Assembly (NCBI GenBank): GCA_018057825.1
Contig: JAGPCY010000010.1
Span: 124,001 to 188,000, forward strand
DNA: 64,000 nt
Reading direction: 5' to 3'
Origin: Kofleriaceae bacterium
Lineage (GTDB): Bacteria > Myxococcota_A > Polyangia > Haliangiales > Haliangiaceae
Under the pieces are notes generated by a model. It did not search any database. It saw only the letters and a program-made list of their open reading frames with translations, and was not told where the DNA came from. How positions within the stretch are numbered: position 1 is the stretch's first letter; each line of letters starts with the position of its first letter. Shown here in pieces: positions 63,103 to 64,000 of the stretch. A program made the translations under genes and the position numbers.

Positions 63103-64000
63103 GGCCCGACCTCGAAGACCTGGCCGATGCCATCGTCGTAGCCGACCGCGAGCTGACCGCCGTCGGGCGACCACGCCAGCGCGGTGGGCGCGGCGGCGGC
63201 GGCGATCGATCCGCTGTCGGTCCGGGCGAAGCGGCGCAGGGGCGTACCATCGACGGCGTCCCACAGCCGCAGCTCACCGTCGCGCGACGCGCTGGCCAGC
63301 CAGCGACCGTCAGGGGCGAAGGCGACGGCGACGATCGGCGCGCGGTGGCCGCTCACGGCGCAGCGCACGCGACCGGTCAACCCGACGATGTGGACCGCGT
63401 AACGCTGCGCGGGCGCCGGCTCGACGATCACGCCGCCGGCCGCGACCCACCGACCGTCGGGCGAGGTCGCCAGGGCCCACACCGGCCCCGGCAGCGCGGT
63501 CAGCGCGCGACCGCCGCCGCCGACGACGTCCCAGCGCATGACGCGGCCGTCACCGCCGCCGCTCACCAGGACCGCGCCGGCGAACGCGCACACCAGCGGC
63601 AGGTGCTCGTCGGTCGCGAGCTCGCGATCGCGGCTGCCGACGCGAACCACCAGCCCGTGGCGGATCACCAGGTGCGCGCGCAGGTGGGCCCGCACCGCCG
63701 GATCGGACAGATCGACGACGGCGTCGGGCGCCAGCCCCGCGCCCGGGCCGAGCGTCGTCGCGGCGAAGGGCGCGGCCAGGCGACGGCGGTCATCGCTCCA
63801 CGCCAGCTCCCGGGGCGCGACCGCCAGGCCGCGGCTCGGACGCGACGTGCGGCGCGCCAGGTCCCAGGCCGCGATGGTTCCGTCGACGCCGCCGATTTGG
63901 AGGACGCGCCCGGCGCGATCGAAGGCCAGGCCACCCACCGCCGCAGGGAGCGGCGGCAGCGCGTCGATCGCCGCGCCGGTGCGCGGCTCGAACCGCCGGA
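63099..64000 (-). CDS. WD40 repeat protein (5' end outside window)
   Basis: The frame is open to the right edge, about 300 residues in view. WD40-type blades are visible: TGAAIDALPPLPAAVGGLAF, GVDGTIAAWDLA, GGGDGRVMRWDV, APIVAVAFAPDGRWLASASR followed by DGELRLWDA, and the final GGQLAVGYDDGIGQVFEVG. Likely a propeller scaffold, perhaps with an unseen N-terminal enzyme domain (in myxobacteria often a kinase or NTPase). GTGA overlap with the caspase gene. Confidence 0.85.
   Translation of the reverse strand, partial: RRFEPRTGAAIDALPPLPAAVGGLAFDRAGRVLQIGGVDGTIAAWDLARRTSRPSRGLAVAPRELAWSDDRRRLAAPFAATTLGPGAGLAPDAVVDLSDPAVRAHLRAHLVIRHGLVVRVGSRDRELATDEHLPLVCAFAGAVLVSGGGDGRVMRWDVVGGGGRALTALPGPVWALATSPDGRWVAAGGVIVEPAPAQRYAVHIVGLTGRVRCAVSGHRAPIVAVAFAPDGRWLASASRDGELRLWDAVDGTPLRRFARTDSGSIAAAAAPTALAWSPDGGQLAVGYDDGIGQVFEVGP

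Overview
The window is very GC-rich and densely coded on both strands. Its gene types point to a predatory or social myxobacterium-like member of Myxococcota, plausibly a Haliangium/Kofleriaceae relative: a Ser/Thr kinase with a TPR tail, an FHA sigma-54 activator, caspase-WD40 and HDOD proteins, DUF1501/cytochrome clusters, a DUF4157 protein, SUMF1-type lipoproteins, many lipoboxes, and frequent GTG starts with 4-nt overlaps. This placement is inferred from gene content only.

Layout. 1-2.5 kb (minus): a TetR / Mpo1-like / esterase-lipoprotein operon and a response regulator-HDOD protein. 2.5-8.8 kb (plus): a spermidine-synthase-like membrane protein, then a tight thiolase - carotenoid oxygenase - thiolase operon. 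8.9-13.9 kb: four secreted proteins with c-type heme motifs and a DUF1501 protein, followed by a repeat-rich lipoprotein. 17-22.6 kb: Ser/Thr kinase, tryptophanase/tyrosine phenol-lyase, and an ECF sigma factor with a membrane partner and a tiny secreted Cys-rich peptide. 22.7-30.3 kb: pyruvate:ferredoxin oxidoreductase with a dihydroorotate-dehydrogenase-like partner, a MAPEG protein, and a cNMP-binding/uridine kinase fusion.

30.3-44 kb is an accessory island and the most interesting part. A six-gene minus-strand operon (40046 down to 30800) encodes five TIR proteins and one small helical protein: TIR-like/TIR/SLOG; helical protein; TIR-transmembrane-helical; a ThsB-type TIR protein; TIR-NB-ARC-TPR; and TIR fused to a ThsA-type macro domain. 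A second TIR-like/TIR/SLOG gene is divergent at 40246-42288. Six TIR proteins with SLOG, macro and STAND modules in 11.5 kb suggest a multi-layer, Thoeris-like nucleotide-signalling immune system: TIRs make an NAD-derived signal, SLOG and macro domains bind it, and TIR or membrane effectors respond. The island is bordered by a frameshifted gene on the left, and by a truncated gene and a transposase-like gene on the right.

44-64 kb: two SUMF1-type proteins, a large DUF4157 protein with internal coding repeats, an E2-type acyltransferase, a POT transporter, a Gre-like factor, small lipoproteins, a PASTA protein, then an FHA sigma-54 activator beside a caspase-WD40/WD40 pair.

Three degenerate hexanucleotide arrays (GAG-N-CC type) occur at 27.4, 45.8 and 60.0 kb. 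Each fills the gap between the 3' ends of two convergent genes, which is an unusual and consistent placement.
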